Assembly: GCA_963930775.1 (NCBI GenBank) | Contig: OZ005689.1 | Location: 868,001-932,000, forward strand | DNA: 64,000 bases | Direction of reading: 5' to 3' | From: Cliona cf. orientalis | Lineage: Eukaryota > Porifera > Demospongiae > Clionaida > Clionaidae | Shown: positions 48,720-60,427 of the stretch, piece by piece | Position numbering within the stretch: the first letter of the stretch is position 1 | How the letters are laid out: each line of letters starts with the position of its first letter | Translations under genes and position numbers: made by a program | The notes under the pieces: generated by a model | The model's input: the letters and a program-made list of their open reading frames with translations, nothing else | The model's database searches: none | What the model was told of the DNA's origin: nothing

Positions 48720-48855
48720 CCTTTCCCAGCCACACCAGACTGGCTGCTGATACAGGTGACCCCCATTTTGTTACTAGCCCAGCTAGGGGGTGGGTATCTT
48801 CAGTGCTGATGATCCCTGCAAGTGCACTAAATTAGCTATATTGATCCCTGTATCA

Positions 48856-49337
48856 CCATAGACTATAGAGGGGGGAGAATGGACTAGAAACGGTCGTATA
48901 GGGCTCGACCTGGTGTGTATTAACTACCTAATACTTTACTTAATGGGATTTTTGAAAAAGGGCACCAATACATTCTACATGGTAAACTAGGACTTATCAG
49001 CTCATAATACCATATGATTTAATTACTAAAATTCTTCACAAAAACTACGACAAGTTTGTATGGCAGTTATATTACCATCAAGAAAGGTCATACTTTATAG
49101 GGAAAATGAATACAAATGTAATCAATCTGGCCCCTAGTTATCCCTCCAATACATCATCCTGATGCACCTAAAGGTGTTACTGCTTTTGGGATTCAGATAC
49201 AAGCCACAGGAAACTCCCAAAAACTACGAAACCATGCATTAAAAACTCCTATGCAACCAGGTCGAGCCCTATACGCAAGGGTTACTAATAAAATCTATGG
49301 ACGTTTCCAATCCATTCTCCTCCTCTAATGTCTATGG
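48856..49337. mobile_element. Nested element with long interrupted inverted repeats
   Basis: CCATAGACTATAGAGGGGGG, GAGAATGGACTAGAAACG and GTATAGGGCTCGACCTGGT on the left recur inverted on the right. TATCA(C) is duplicated on both sides (48851 and 49338). No coding frame. Confidence 0.85.
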
Positions 49338-49790
49338 TATCACTAACATGACACCACTCTATAGCCAGCGACATGGGGGAGGGGGGAGGGGGTCCCGTAT
49401 CATACATACACCAGACATTTGAAGGCTTCCAATGATTGAGAGTAGAGCCAGGGGAATATATAATCTATGGTAGAGCTATGAGGAGACTTGCATGACATTT
49501 AACTGTAGCTACGGTGCTGAACTTGGTGACTCCCTTTCAAATTATACTTTCAAGTTTCATCACTGTGACAGTTTCAGACTACCCACATTTCTGATCTCCA
49601 CTCTTGCTGGATCAGTTCAAGCTCATGATTTGATCCACTAGTACTATTGGCTTGGCCAAGTTTGGGAAGACTACTGCTAGTATTATCGGTATAGGTCGTC
49701 ACGGAACAAGCTCGGTGGGCGAGGTCATTCCACTATTCCATTCCACCATTCCATTCCATCGTTCCATTCCGCTGAATAAAGACACCCTGG

Positions 49791-50400
49791 GCAAGATTGC
49801 ACATTAGTACCGTGCGCATGCGCAGATTGAAGCGGTTGTAGAGGCCACGCCTCTCATAGCAACTAAGTATAGGTGTGCAATCTGCTCTGCTCGAACGTTG
49901 CTACCTGACTACTGACAGGTATGATAACGAATAGATCTCGCCTCTCGCTTCGTTCGAGGCTCGGTGGCTAGCACCAGCGCCTGCATAGCAGGCCTCTCGA
50001 AACGTGCGGCGTTTTCGCGCCGATCGTTCGACACTGATGCATCTCTAGCTGTAGCTACGGCCCGAGGCACTCTACTTTGTACACACGTGCACGGCCCTAC
50101 AGTTCTGACCAGTCCTGAGCCTTGTAGTGCGGATTTTCTCTCACACCAATTTTATTCCGCTTGGAGACTCATGCAAACATTGATTTTGTAATCATATAAA
50201 TATTATCATTAGGCTCAATAACAGGTCATGCAGACCTGTGCCCCGTCAGGCCCCCTTTAAACGGTATAACCCGCACCTATTTGCCCTAGCCTTACACAGA
50301 ACCTGATTGTGAAAGAACCTAGTTGAACACATGTTCATCATGGTGCCTCCACAAGTAGCTATTGATCTTTAGTTTGTTCCCATAGTATCATTGTCTAAGG
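49791..50400 (+). repeat. Downstream CpG-rich block of GIY-YIG cassette 3
   Basis: Same block as 41508-42300, starting at GCGCATGCGC (49814-49823) and including AGCGGTTGTAGAGGCCAC, CGAGGCTCGGTGGCTAGCAC and TCATCATGGTGCCTCCACAA. 50401-51179 beyond it shows no gene. Confidence 0.75.
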
Positions 50401-52881
50401 TTGTTCCCTCCGATCTCTAATGCAGATGCTGATCACAAGGGCATGCCATACATCCATGTGTAAATGTCTTAGAGACCAACAGCTAAGCATAATAATATTA
50501 TTATTGTGATAATTACTCCAAGGGCTGACTTGCATGGGATCACCTGGTGCTAGCTATAGCCAGGCTGACTGGGAAAAAGCATGTGACCTAATTGATAGTT
50601 TTGACTGGAATTCTTCATTGTCTCTATAATCATATCAATGAGGTATGGGTTCAGTCACTGATAATTGGTCCCAAAACTATAATGAATGTATTCTAAGCCA
50701 GAGTATTCTTAGCTGAAAGAATCTTCTATGGCTATCAAAGAAGCTAAGTAATTAGTATAATCTATTAATTTCAACAAGCAAAGGACAGTGCAAAGTAGGA
50801 GCTCAAATCAGCTGAATGGTCTTACATTCTGAAATTGAATCTTAAGAAATCAAAGAAGTTTTGGAGAGCAGAATAAACAGAAATCTACCATTCCATAAGA
50901 AGCCACCATGCAGCAGCTTTGAGAAGGCAGATGTTACACTCATTCTTTACCGAGTGCTTCAATGCCTTGGATATAATTAAAAGTGCATTATTTACAGCTC
51001 CGTTGAATTGCTGGGCAAGACCTCCCTGCACTGAAGCTCTGTGGATACTGTGATGTATGTAGAGGATATTGAGGAAATGTTGATACATCTAAGTCTAATG
51101 GAATTCGTGCACGGGATTGCACCCATACACTTTGAAATTCGAGAATCCGAATATATACTTTGGGAGAATATAGTCTCTGTGATGAGAATTAATTTTGTTG
51201 CAGCCAGCTTCCAGTTAGGGAGAATGATCTATCTCGGTGATGTGAATTTGTTGCAGCCAGCTGTACTGTGATTTTCTAAGGTGCATGGGATTGTATCCAT
51301 ACACTTTGAAATTCGAAAATCCCAATACAACTATTATTTGGAAGAATGGTCTCAGTGATGACAATTTGTTGCAGTCAGCTGCATCATATCCAGTTTGGAA
51401 GAATTTGTCTCGCATGAGAATTTGTTGCAGCCAGCTATACTGTGATTTTCAAAGGTGAATGGAGTTGTGCCCATACATGCACTTTCGAGAGCCATAATAC
51501 AGCTATTACATATCGTATCCAGTTTGGAAGAATTTGTCTCTGTGATGAGAATTTCTTGCAGCCTGTTATACTGTGATTTTCTAAGGTGAATGCATGGGGT
51601 TGTGCCCATACACTTTCGAGAGCCATTATAGTAACAGCTATTACACATCGTATCCAGTTTGGAAGAATTTATCTCGGTGATGAGAATTTGTTGCAGCCAA
51701 CTGTACTGTGATTTTCTATGGTGAATGGAGTTGTGCCCATACATTTTGGAGAGCCACAATACAGCTATTAAACATCGTATCAAGTTTGGAAGAATTTGTC
51801 TCGGTGATGAGAATTTGTTTCAGCCAGCTGTACTGTGATTTTCTAAGGTGAATGGAGTTGTCCCCATACACTTTCGAGAGCCATAGTAACAGCTATTATA
51901 CATCGTATCCAGTTTGGAAGAATTTGTCTCGGTGATGAGAATTTGTTGCAGCCAGCTGTACAGTGATTTTCTAAGGTGAATGGAATTGTCCCCATACACT
52001 TTCGAGGGCCATAGTAACAGCTATTACACATCGTATCCAGTTTGGAAGAATTTGTCTTGGTGATAAGAATTTGTTGCAGCCAGCTGTACTGTGATTTTCT
52101 GAAGTGAATGGGATTGTGTCCATACACTTTCGAGAGCCACAATACAGCTATTACACATCGTATCCAGTTTGGAAGAATTTGTCTCGGTGATGAGAATTTG
52201 TTGCAGCCAGCTGTACTGTGATTTTCTAAGGTGAATGGATTTGCGCTCATATACTTTCGAGAGCCACAATACAGCTATTACACATCGTATCCAGTTTGGA
52301 AGAATAATTTTGTCTCTGTGATGAGAACCTGTTGCTGCCAGCTGTAATGTGATTTTCTAAGGTGAATGGAGTTGTGCCCATACACTTTTGAGAGCCACAA
52401 CACAGCTATTACACATCGTATCCAGTTAATTTGGAAGAATTTGTCTTGGTGATGAGAATTAATTTTGTTGCAGCCTGCTGTAACTGTGATTTTCTAAGGT
52501 GAATGGAGTTGTGCCCATACACTTTCGAGAGCCACAATATAGCTATTGCACATCGTATCCAGTTTGGAAGAATTTGTCTCGGGGATGAGAAATTGTTGCA
52601 GCCAGCTGTAACTGTGATTTTCTAAGGTGAATGTAGTTTTGTCCATACACATTCGAGAGCCACAATACAGCTGTTACACATCATATCCAGTTTGGAAGAA
52701 TTTGTCTTGGTGATAAGAAGTTGTTGCAGCGAGCTGTACTGTTTTTTTCTAAGGTGAATGGAGTTTTGTCCATACACATTCGAGAGCCACAATACAGCTG
52801 TTACACATCATATCCAGTATGGAAGAATTTGTCTCGGTGATGAGAATTTGTTGCAGCCAGCTGTACTGTGATTTTCTAAGG

Positions 52882-53019
52882 CAGTGGCGGAGGAAGACGG
52901 CTGTGACTGGGGGGGCACAGTGGGTGTGTCACATGTCTACCCCAATAGAAATATATTGAAGGACTGTCAAGCAAGGGGGGGCACGTGCCCCTGGTGCCCC
53001 CTTGGTTCCGCCACCTATG
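52882..53019. mobile_element. MITE in satellite unit, copy 1
   Basis: 138 bp starting CAGTGGCGGAGGAAG and ending, inverted, CATAGGTGGCGGAA. TAAGG is duplicated at 52877-52881 and 53020-53024. Interior contains a G run and GGGGCACGTGCCCC. Confidence 0.9.
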
Positions 53020-53151
53020 TAAGGTGAATCGAGTTGTGCTCATACACTTTCGAGAGCCACAATACAGCTATTACACATCGTATCCAGTTTGGAAGAATTT
53101 GTCTCGGTGATGAGAATTTGTTGCAGCCAGCTGTACTGTGATTTTCTAAGG

Positions 53152-53299
53152 CAGTGGCGGAGGAAGACGGCTGTGACTGGGGGGGCACAGTGGGTGTGTC
53201 ACATGTCTACCCCAATAGAAATAATATTATATTGAAGGACTGTCAAGCAAGGGGGGGCACGTGCCCCTGGTGCCCCCCTGGTTCCGCCACCTAGCTATG
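53152..53299. mobile_element. MITE in satellite unit, copy 2
   Basis: Same element at the same position of the next-but-one unit, with the same TAAGG flanks (53147-53151, 53300-53304). It differs by short AT-rich insertions (ATAATATT and AGCT). Confidence 0.9.
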
Positions 53300-54499
53300 T
53301 AAGGTGAATCGAGTTGTGCTCATACACTTTCGAGAGCCACAATACAGCTATTACACATTGTATCCAGTTTGGAAGAATTTGTCTCGGTGATGAGAATTTG
53401 TTGCAGCAAGCTGTAACTGTGATTTTCTAAGGTGAATGGAGTTGTGCCCATACACTTTCGAGAGCCGCTATTACACATCGTATCCAGTTTGGAAGAATTT
53501 GTCTCTGTGATGAAAACTTGTTGCAGCCCGCAGTACTGTGATTTTCTAAGGTGGATGGAGTTGTGCCATACACTTTCGAGAGCCACAATACAGCTATTAC
53601 ATATCGTATCCAGTTTGGAACAATTTGTCTCTGTGATAGGCATCCTGCTGTATACTGTGATTTTCTAAGGTGAATGGAGTTGTGCCCATACACTTTCGAG
53701 AGCCATAATACAGTTATAACACGTCCTATCCAGTTTGGAAGAATTGGTCTTGGTGATGAAAATGTGTTGCAGCCACGGCAGCTGTAATGTGATTTTCTAA
53801 GGTGAATGGAGTTTTGTCCATACACATTCGAGAGCCACAATACAGCTATTACTCACTGTATCCAGTTTGTCTCTGTGATAAGAACCTGTTGCAGCCAGCT
53901 GTAATGTGATTTTCTAAGGTGAATGGAGTTGTGCCCATACACTTTCAAGAGCCACAATACAGCTTTTACACATCGTATCGATCCAGTTTGGAAGAATTTG
54001 TCTTGGTGATGAGACTGAATTTGTTGCAGCCAGCTGTACTGTGATTTTCTAAAGTGAATGGGGTTGTGCCCATACGCTTTCGAGAGCCACAATACAGCTA
54101 TTACACAACGTATCCAGTTTGGAAGAATTTGTCTCGGTGATAAGAATTTGTTGCAGCCAGCTGTACTATGATTTTCTAAAGTGAATGGGGTTGTGCCCAT
54201 ACACTTTCGAGAGCCACAATACAGCTATTACACATCGTATCCAATTTGGAAGAATTTGTCTCTGTGATGAGAATTTGTTGCAGCCAGCTGTACTGTGATT
54301 TTCTAAGATGCATGGGATTGTACCCATGTGAGATTGCAGAGGAGATAGTTGAGCACACGGTCAACACATTGAAAGTAAGAGACCTAGCTGAATTTTTATA
54401 TCTATACACATTTTCCTATGGCAGGTGCGATCCACAGTAGATCAGTTGAAGCAGGAACTCCTACAGAACAGTGCTACAAGTTAACTGCAGTATACATGC

Positions 54500-54950
54500 A
54501 TGCAAGCCAGTATACATTGGCCTATAACAGTTCAACCACACCTGGAGTATGTCACAGTAGCACAAGTGTGGGACGGCTACCTTCAAAGTGTCATCGACAG
54601 GCTAAAGGAAGTGCAAAATGGAAGTGCAAAATTTACTCTCGAGCTGATCTCTAGATTTTGTGAAGAAAGATGGGTGAAGGAAGATTACAGCTGAAGCTAG
54701 TACAGATTTTCAAGATTGTACATGGGTTGTGCTAACTATTATAATTATTATTGTAATGAAATTATTTTTATCGTACACATGTAGCCTTTCCACTTACTAT
54801 AGGCTTTGGAGATCTGACACCTTTTCCTCCAGCTATTTCATCACAACAAGAACAAGGACTGGACTTTATGAAGATCATGCAGGCTACTACAGGCATGCAG
54901 CCTTCAGTCATTCAAACATAATTTTTGCTATAGTCTTCAAATTTTGATTT
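54500..54950 (+). pseudogene. Decayed LINE reverse-transcriptase 3' fragment
   Basis: Broken frames resemble the C-terminal region of the element at 40362: CACCTGGAGTATG..., CAAGTGTGGGACGGCTACCT (QVWDGYLQ), ATCGACAGGCTAAA, AGCTGATCTCTAG, ATTTTCAAGATTGTACATGG. Frameshifts and small insertions throughout. 54951-55389 after it holds no gene. Confidence 0.7.
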
Positions 54951-55389
54951 TATCCTTGTCTATTCTATGTTGTTTTTTCAATTATAAGTTGTTGGATGCA
55001 AATAACATTAGTTATAATTATAATAGTGCACGATTCACATGCACAGCTGCAGGCAGCTAGCTACTGAACTACTAATGCCACAATTATAATATTATAATAT
55101 TATGGTGCTAAAATTAAATTTTTGATCAATTTTTATTAATCATGTTTACCATCATATAATTTGTAGGATCTGGAAGATAAACTGATATACTTCTTATCCA
55201 GCCCATTGATTGTGTATTATTATTGCTATATTACGTACATGCAGAAGCCACATGCAAAGGAAACGTGCAATAATAAAGTGAAAATGACTATTCATGAAAG
55301 AAAGTTGAACTATAGTAAATTTGTATTATATTACATTTTCCATTTGAGCTGCATTCTACAATTATTATAACCTAATTAATTCTAAGAAC

Positions 55390-55570
55390 CTATTGTTTCT
55401 CACTAGTACATACTACATGCAATGCAGCATGCTACTCCAAGGTGCACCAATGTTTGATATATTAATAATTTATGGACATCGATTCTATAGTAAAATGCAA
55501 ACTTTGTACTTTCAAAATTAATATTAGATACACACACACAAATCCTTAATCATAGCTATACTGTGGCAAA
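55390..55570 (+). pseudogene. Relic of the Ig-gene membrane exon and 3' flank
   Basis: TGCAATGCAGCATGCTA, CCAAGGTGCACCAA, AAATGCAAA.TTTGTACTT and ACACACACAAATC match 46207-46340 (membrane exon of the single-Ig gene), but the hydrophobic core is lost. It shows that an Ig-type gene once lay 3' of the kinase/Kelch gene here. Confidence 0.55.
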
Positions 55571-55706
55571 AAATTGTGCTTTTAGCAAAAATATATTATC
55601 TACTAGCTACCTGCAAATGGATTAGTATTATTCTCACCCTATAGTAAGATATAAGAAATATAGCTAATATTATGGATAAAGCTCACAAAAAATTTAATTA
55701 TAGATA

Positions 55707-58076
55707 TTACACAAATGCCATCTCTACAAAGTCAGTTATGACCCCACCCTCTGCCACACCTCCCACTACCACCAGTTGGTTGCCATTGACAACAGCTGCC
55801 AGGGAGAGGTATCGGGCTGCCAGAGTTTGACCGACTACTTCCCAAGAATTGGTGTTAGGATTGTATATGTGGACCAGCGAAGTGATGGCATTGTTCAAAG
55901 CCTTTCCACCAACTATAAGAAGTCGTCCCTGGAGAGTCACACACGTTGACAGCATCACTGGACAGTCAGCAATCCGATTCCATACCACATAGGCTGGTTG
56001 CGTGTTAGAGTATCGTGGATCGGTTGAGGACTTGATAAGAGATTTCAGTGAGCAAGTGTATGCCGTGTTTGTCTCCTTTCCGTTCTTGTTTTGTCCGCCG
56101 ATGATGTAGATGTTGTCTCCGCTGATCGTTGCTGAGGCTACGTTTTTGGGTTCGGGCAGATGAGCAGCTGCACTCCACTGGCACGTTTCAGTATTCAACA
56201 CTTCAACAGTCATCAAGTTTGCTCTTCCCTCCATCTCTCCTCCAGCTACGATCAGATACGTGCCTGTACTCAGAGCTACCGTTCCTCTTCGTCTGGTTGG
56301 CATGGGTGGTAGTATCTCAGTCCACTTACCGGAGCTTTCTTTCTCAACAAAGCTGATCAGCTTGTTGGTGTACGACCCACTTCCAATTGCCGGAAGACCA
56401 TAGAACTTCATATCATTTCCTCCTCCGATTGTGGTAATCATGCCGTTGACAAATGCCATTGAAAAGTTCCCAAATTGACATTCAGGAAGCTGGTACCATT
56501 TCTTGTCGGTTGTGTTGAAAAGGTAGATTTTTTTGAGACTGAAGTGCCTGCAATACATTACGACACCATATGCAATTGCATCACACCCCCTGTTCATGAC
56601 ACATGGTGCTCTTTCCTCTGCCAATCTCCAAGTGAGGGAGAAATTATCAATGATACCAATGTTGGTGCTCGGTTTGGGCATGTTATCACTGCTTGGCAAG
56701 TACTGTGCACCAGTGGATTGCATATTAAGCAGGTGTGGATGATCGTGTACTGGTGGTAACTGAGATTTTTGATGTATATGTGGATCTACCTGTAACTGGT
56801 GCTCAAGCTCGTGGATTCGTTTTTCAAATTGGACTATGATCTCTTCACTGACTTTCAACTGCTGGCTGAGGTTTCCAAGCTGGTTCTCTTTGTCTCGAAT
56901 ACATAGATCCTTCTCTCTGATTTGTTGATCTTTTTCGATGACTTGTTGCCTGAGCAGTTGATTTCTCTGCTGGTTAGCCGCTATGATTCGTTCCCTTTCT
57001 TCAATTATTCCATCCTTCCCTCGAAGTCGACTGGTTTGTGATTCAATAATCTGCTGGAGATCTTGAATCTGTTGACGTGATTGATATTGAGTGCTCACTG
57101 GTGCAGATATAGCATTCATTCTCCGCTCACTACTATAACCTCTTTCTTGGGAAGATGTTCTGTATCTGGAACTTTGCTTCAGAGCTGCTACCCTATAACA
57201 AAGCTCCTGAGCTGAGGGACGTTCATCAGCATTATCCTTTAGACAGTCGAGAGAAATCAGTAGGAGTGGGTGGTTGGGGTCAATTTCTCTGATGTGGTTC
57301 TGTCGCCGATCCACCTCCGGTACATTTGCTAGCACAGTCCCTCCGGGAAATCGAGGATGATTGATTTGCACTGTTTCTTTTCGATTCCCAGGTTGAGGGA
57401 ACTACCGTGTCAGAGTCTGAACTACTATGACACCAAATGAAAAGCAGTCAATTTTTTCGGTGTATGTTGCAGTGTTGTCAACAGCTTCTGGTGGCATGTA
57501 GACATCAGTGCCGGGGCATGTGGTGATTGTGAGATGAGTGTTAACATTCCGAGTGAATCGAGCCATACCGAAATCGGTGACCTTTGCCCTGACGTTACTA
57601 ATCAGTAGCACATTGTTGCTGGAGAGATCTCTATGGATGATATTATTGGCGTGGAGAAACGAGAGCGCAAGTGATACATCGTGACAAACGTTGACTTGGA
57701 TGTGGTATGGCGTCAGCTCAGGGGATTTTTCAAGGAAGTTGGTCAAGCTCTCGTCCATGAGTTCCATCAGCAGTATTGGTATACCAGTGTCAGGATCTTG
57801 GTGTACGCCAAGATACTGTATGATATTTGGATGTCTAAGTGTGCTCAAGAACTCACATTCTTGTTCAAATCTTCTGATAGGCAGCCTGTGCTCTCTTTGA
57901 GGGGCAATATCGTACTGTGCGGTTGGATCAAAGAGAGTTTCGTGCATGAGTTTAGCAGCACAGATGAGGTCATCACATTTTGCTCTGCAAACTTTTCCAT
58001 AAGATCCAATGCCGAGCGTCTGGTCTTTTAGAACTCGAACTGTCTTAAAATTGTGTTTCTTTTCTTGTTGAGCCAT
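55707..58076 (-). CDS. Kinase/coiled-coil/Kelch protein with one in-frame TAG
   Basis: Single-exon 790-codon frame interrupted only by TAG at codon 225 (57402-57404 on the plus strand reads CTA). Kinase domain, residues 1-~290: glycine loop GIGSYGKV (22-29), Lys42, HRDLSSNN (148-155), DFG (168-170), MPPEA, then after the TAG the last subdomains (..NADERPSAQELC). Coiled coil about 325-420 (QQIQDLQQIIE ... HELEHQLQ). The C-terminal ~330 residues form about five Kelch repeats with GG doublets (TTIGGG, LIVAGGE, IYIIGGQ, LLIVGGK, LVVVGGV). All kinase catalytic residues are present, so phosphorylation is expected if the protein is complete. The TAG cuts off the kinase C-lobe, so a truncated product would be inactive. 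It may be a recent pseudogene, a polymorphism or a sequencing error (CAG to TAG). Confidence 0.85.
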
Positions 58077-58220
58077 ATCTAAGTCTTTACATGTGCTGTA
58101 ACTTGAGTTTCTTTCACACTTAGTCTATAATGTCTGTGCGTTGTTTTAACGCCTTACAGTTATCTTACTAGACTCACAGATTACGTACACATCGACTAAA
58201 ATCCCCTTGACAAAATAATA
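58077..58220 (-). promoter_or_regulatory. 5' flank of the kinase/Kelch gene, present three times
   Basis: TTGTTTTAACGCCTTACAG, ACTAGACTCA, ACACATCGACTAAAATCCCC and TTGACAAAA recur in front of the decayed copy (39540-39640) and alone at 59190-59310. Conservation of this stretch in three places suggests a promoter region carried along with duplications. Confidence 0.45.
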
Positions 58221-58285
58221 ATATTGTGCACATGTGTTGCACTTATTATTACATCCGTTCCTGATAATAACTTTTGCTGTTTCAG

Positions 58286-58530
58286 GTATGCCTGTGCCCC
58301 ATTCCGGTTTCTGAAGCGGTTCGGAATCAAAGGACCTCCACCAATTCCGTTCCTGGGAAACTACAGGGACAAGATCAAAACGGTAGACGTGTTACTGATG
58401 ATTAATTTAATAACTTAGTTTATTCCTTTTACCTTCTGCAGAGTGCTCTAGAACATGACCAAATCTTGTGTGACACTTATGGACCTATTCCATATGATTT
58501 TTCATGTTATCTACGTATCAGTGCTTGTGT
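58286..58530 (+). pseudogene. Cytochrome P450 5'-region fragment, two exons
   Basis: An exon 58286-58382 follows a good acceptor (TTTTGCTGTTTCAG) and ends at a GTAGAC donor. It encodes YACAPFRFLKRFGIKGPPPI and then PFLGNYRDKIKT, matching the proline-rich hinge (GPxPxPxxGN) that follows the membrane anchor of microsomal P450s. A second acceptor (CCTTCTGCAG, ending 58441) opens SALEHDQILCDTYGPIPYD in the matching phase, similar to the next P450 segment. No anchor exon, helix I, ExxR or heme-cysteine region exists downstream, so the gene is broken or has been cut by rearrangement. Confidence 0.5.
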
Positions 58531-58909
58531 TTCACTTTTAGCTTTAAGTTTATTCAACACGCTTAAAGCATGCACCTAGCTAATCATGTTGATTTGAGTT
58601 ACAGTCATAATGATGATAAAACAACAGTAAATTTTCACCATCTGTTGGCTGTTAGTGTTGCCAATTTAAAAAATATATAATAACAATGTCGCTCATTATA
58701 CCGGTAGCTATAGATATTATTATTGTATAGCTACACACGTACACAAGTGCAGCAAAACCTGCCTATAGTACTAATAATTAGCTAGATCTATAAGTCAGCT
58801 TTGTGTGATCTGGAAGAGTTCTAGATCTGCCATGATATGTGAATTGCTTTTCTATCCCATTGTTATTTTTAAGGCTCTATAGCTAATCGTTTTAGCAACA
58901 GCTTGTAAC

Positions 58910-59010
58910 TACAGCTGAACCACTCTATTCCAGATACCTTATTATAGGGACAGCTTAAAGTGTCCTGGTTAAAGGATCGAGGTGTCCTCATTTCAGGGGT
59001 GACTGTTTTA
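58910..59010. mobile_element. Fragment of the 22293-type MITE, inverted
   Basis: GAACCACTCTATTCCAGATA, GGACAGCTTAAAGTGTCCTG and GTCCTCATTTCAGGGGTGA are reverse-complement matches to family modules. Only one terminus remains. Confidence 0.65.
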
Positions 59011-59310
59011 TAATATTATATAGCACAAGCTGTATGCATACCATAAAATTTATTATATTATACCAGCTATCACGCATTGTTCCACGTACGAAATAATGTT
59101 GTGATACACTGCTTACAATAATAGTATTATAATTAACGGAGTTCTCCCTCTAAAACAATGGCAATATGAATTGTACTGCGAAAGTGATAGCTGTGTTTTC
59201 TTTAATTAAGGCTTTACAGTTTTTTATATTCATTGTTTATAGCTGTATACATCGACTGTTGACAAAAACATCAGTCCATGTGATATTAAATTTTGTGTTT
59301 GCAATAGATC

Positions 59311-60103
59311 AGTTATCACAATGTCATGCACTTATAATATAAATTATCTAGCTAGCAGTGTGTTTCAGTTTACTTTAAGTTTGCTTATCAGGTTGATTTA
59401 AGTTGCAGTCTCAATATTAATGCTGATAAAATAACTGTAACTATAGTTCAAAAGCAGCAAAAAAAAAACATATGTATTTAGCTGCAGGTGCATGTATGCT
59501 AATAGTTGATGATACGATGTTTTGGCAGCTTGCATGATCGTCATCACGGTTATCGTCATTACACATGGGTTGTATTGTAACTAACTATATTTTCTTCTAT
59601 ATATATATTCAACTTCATTATAAACTGATGTATATTGATCATGAGCGCCGTTTGCCTAGTACTGTTGCTGGCCTAAACACATGCACAAGGCAAAAAAAAT
59701 TTATAGAATTTGTCTTATTATAGCTATTAAGGCATAGTAGGCCCATAGTAAAACTGTATACAATTATACAGCTATTACATAATAATATTATTATTATTTG
59801 GCCAGATTATACTCTTGCCTTTATGAGATGATGTTTAAGCAATTAGAGCCTTAAAAATAATTAATGGGATAAGCAGTTCATGTATGGTACATGTACATGC
59901 AAGCTGTGTGCATATATGTATTATAATATATAAATTTAAGCAGTAGGTACTAAGCTGCTAGCTATCGTGCATTATTCCACATCATACATACAAAATTAAT
60001 TTGACACCCTGCTTACTATAAAATTTATAATATAACAGCGGTAATGTTATTACAGTCAATAATTATTAGTTATTTTCTTATAGTTCTGATCCACGGTTAA
60101 TAA
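59311..60103. other. No gene recognised
   Basis: AT-rich, with an A run at 59459 and several ATTATAATATTA palindromes. Nothing coding. Confidence 0.45.
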
Positions 60104-60427
60104 TTAGAGCACTGTGCAGCACAAAGGGAGGCAGTGAATAGTGAAATCTTCTCTATCCTTTAGAAGATCTGCAGCCACGTAGTTACCAAGCTCTGATCGT
60201 GGTATTATCCTTCCTCGTACTGTTAATTTTCCAATCCTGATCCCAATATTGCTTTCGATTATGCTAGCAACTTCTGCCATCGTCATAGCACAGTTGTTTT
60301 GAGGAGTGTACCAGAAAGAGATAGAGAATAGCTGTCCATGTTGAGCCGAGGTCTTGGTTGCCCATGAGTTTGGGGCATCTTCAACAAAATGAGTGGTGCA
60401 GTTCAAAGTTGGAAGCGAAGTTCCCAT
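60104..60427 (-). CDS. Hypothetical 107-residue protein
   Basis: ATG-initiated frame starting MGTSLPTLNCTTHFVED, with balanced composition, no low complexity and no recognised domain. Mixed hydrophobic/charged segment FSISFWYTP...MTMAEVASIIESNIGIRIGKL...DREDFTIHCLPL suggests a small alpha/beta fold. No signal peptide and no splice signals were needed. It could be a small single-exon gene, an exon of a larger one, or chance. Family unknown. Confidence 0.4.
   Translation of the reverse strand: MGTSLPTLNCTTHFVEDAPNSWATKTSAQHGQLFSISFWYTPQNNCAMTMAEVASIIESNIGIRIGKLTVRGRIIPRSELGNYVAADLLKDREDFTIHCLPLCCTVL

Larger units (their letters stand above)
47922..49790. mobile_element. 1.87-kb non-autonomous element with about 78-bp terminal inverted repeats
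   Basis: The left arm 47922-47999 (CCGGGTGTCTTT..., internal GGAATGGAA repeats, ending CGCCCACCGA) is mirrored at 49712-49790. The uninterrupted flank is seen in cassette 4 (CAGTATCCTG.....GCAAGATTGC near 63071), so the element interrupts cassette 3. A clear target duplication was not resolved. The interior contains at least three nested elements and no transposase frame. Confidence 0.85.
51180..54310. repeat. Satellite array of about 125-bp units, roughly 24 copies
   Basis: Each unit reads GTGAATGGAGTTGTGCCCAT, ACACTTTCGAGAGCCACAAT, ACAGCTATTACACATCGTAT, CCAGTTTGGAAGAATTTGTC, GATGAGAATTTGTTGCAGCC, AGCTGTACTGTGATTTTCTAA. Outer units are the most diverged. The period is not a multiple of three, so open frames that run across units on the minus strand jump between frames and are not treated as genes. 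Interrupted by two MITE copies. Confidence 0.95.

Noticed and set aside
51180..54310. CRISPR array
   Set aside because: The units are contiguous tandem copies of about 125 bp with no unique spacers and the genome is eukaryotic.
51352..54409. Several minus-strand open frames of 77-143 codons with repeated ENHSTAGCNKF-like peptides
   Set aside because: They are products of the 125-bp satellite; the period is not a multiple of three, frames jump from unit to unit and there are no splice sites or starts in common.
55707..58076. Stop-codon reassignment to explain the in-frame TAG
   Set aside because: Other genes in the window end normally in TAA, TGA or TAG, and only one internal TAG occurs in 790 codons.
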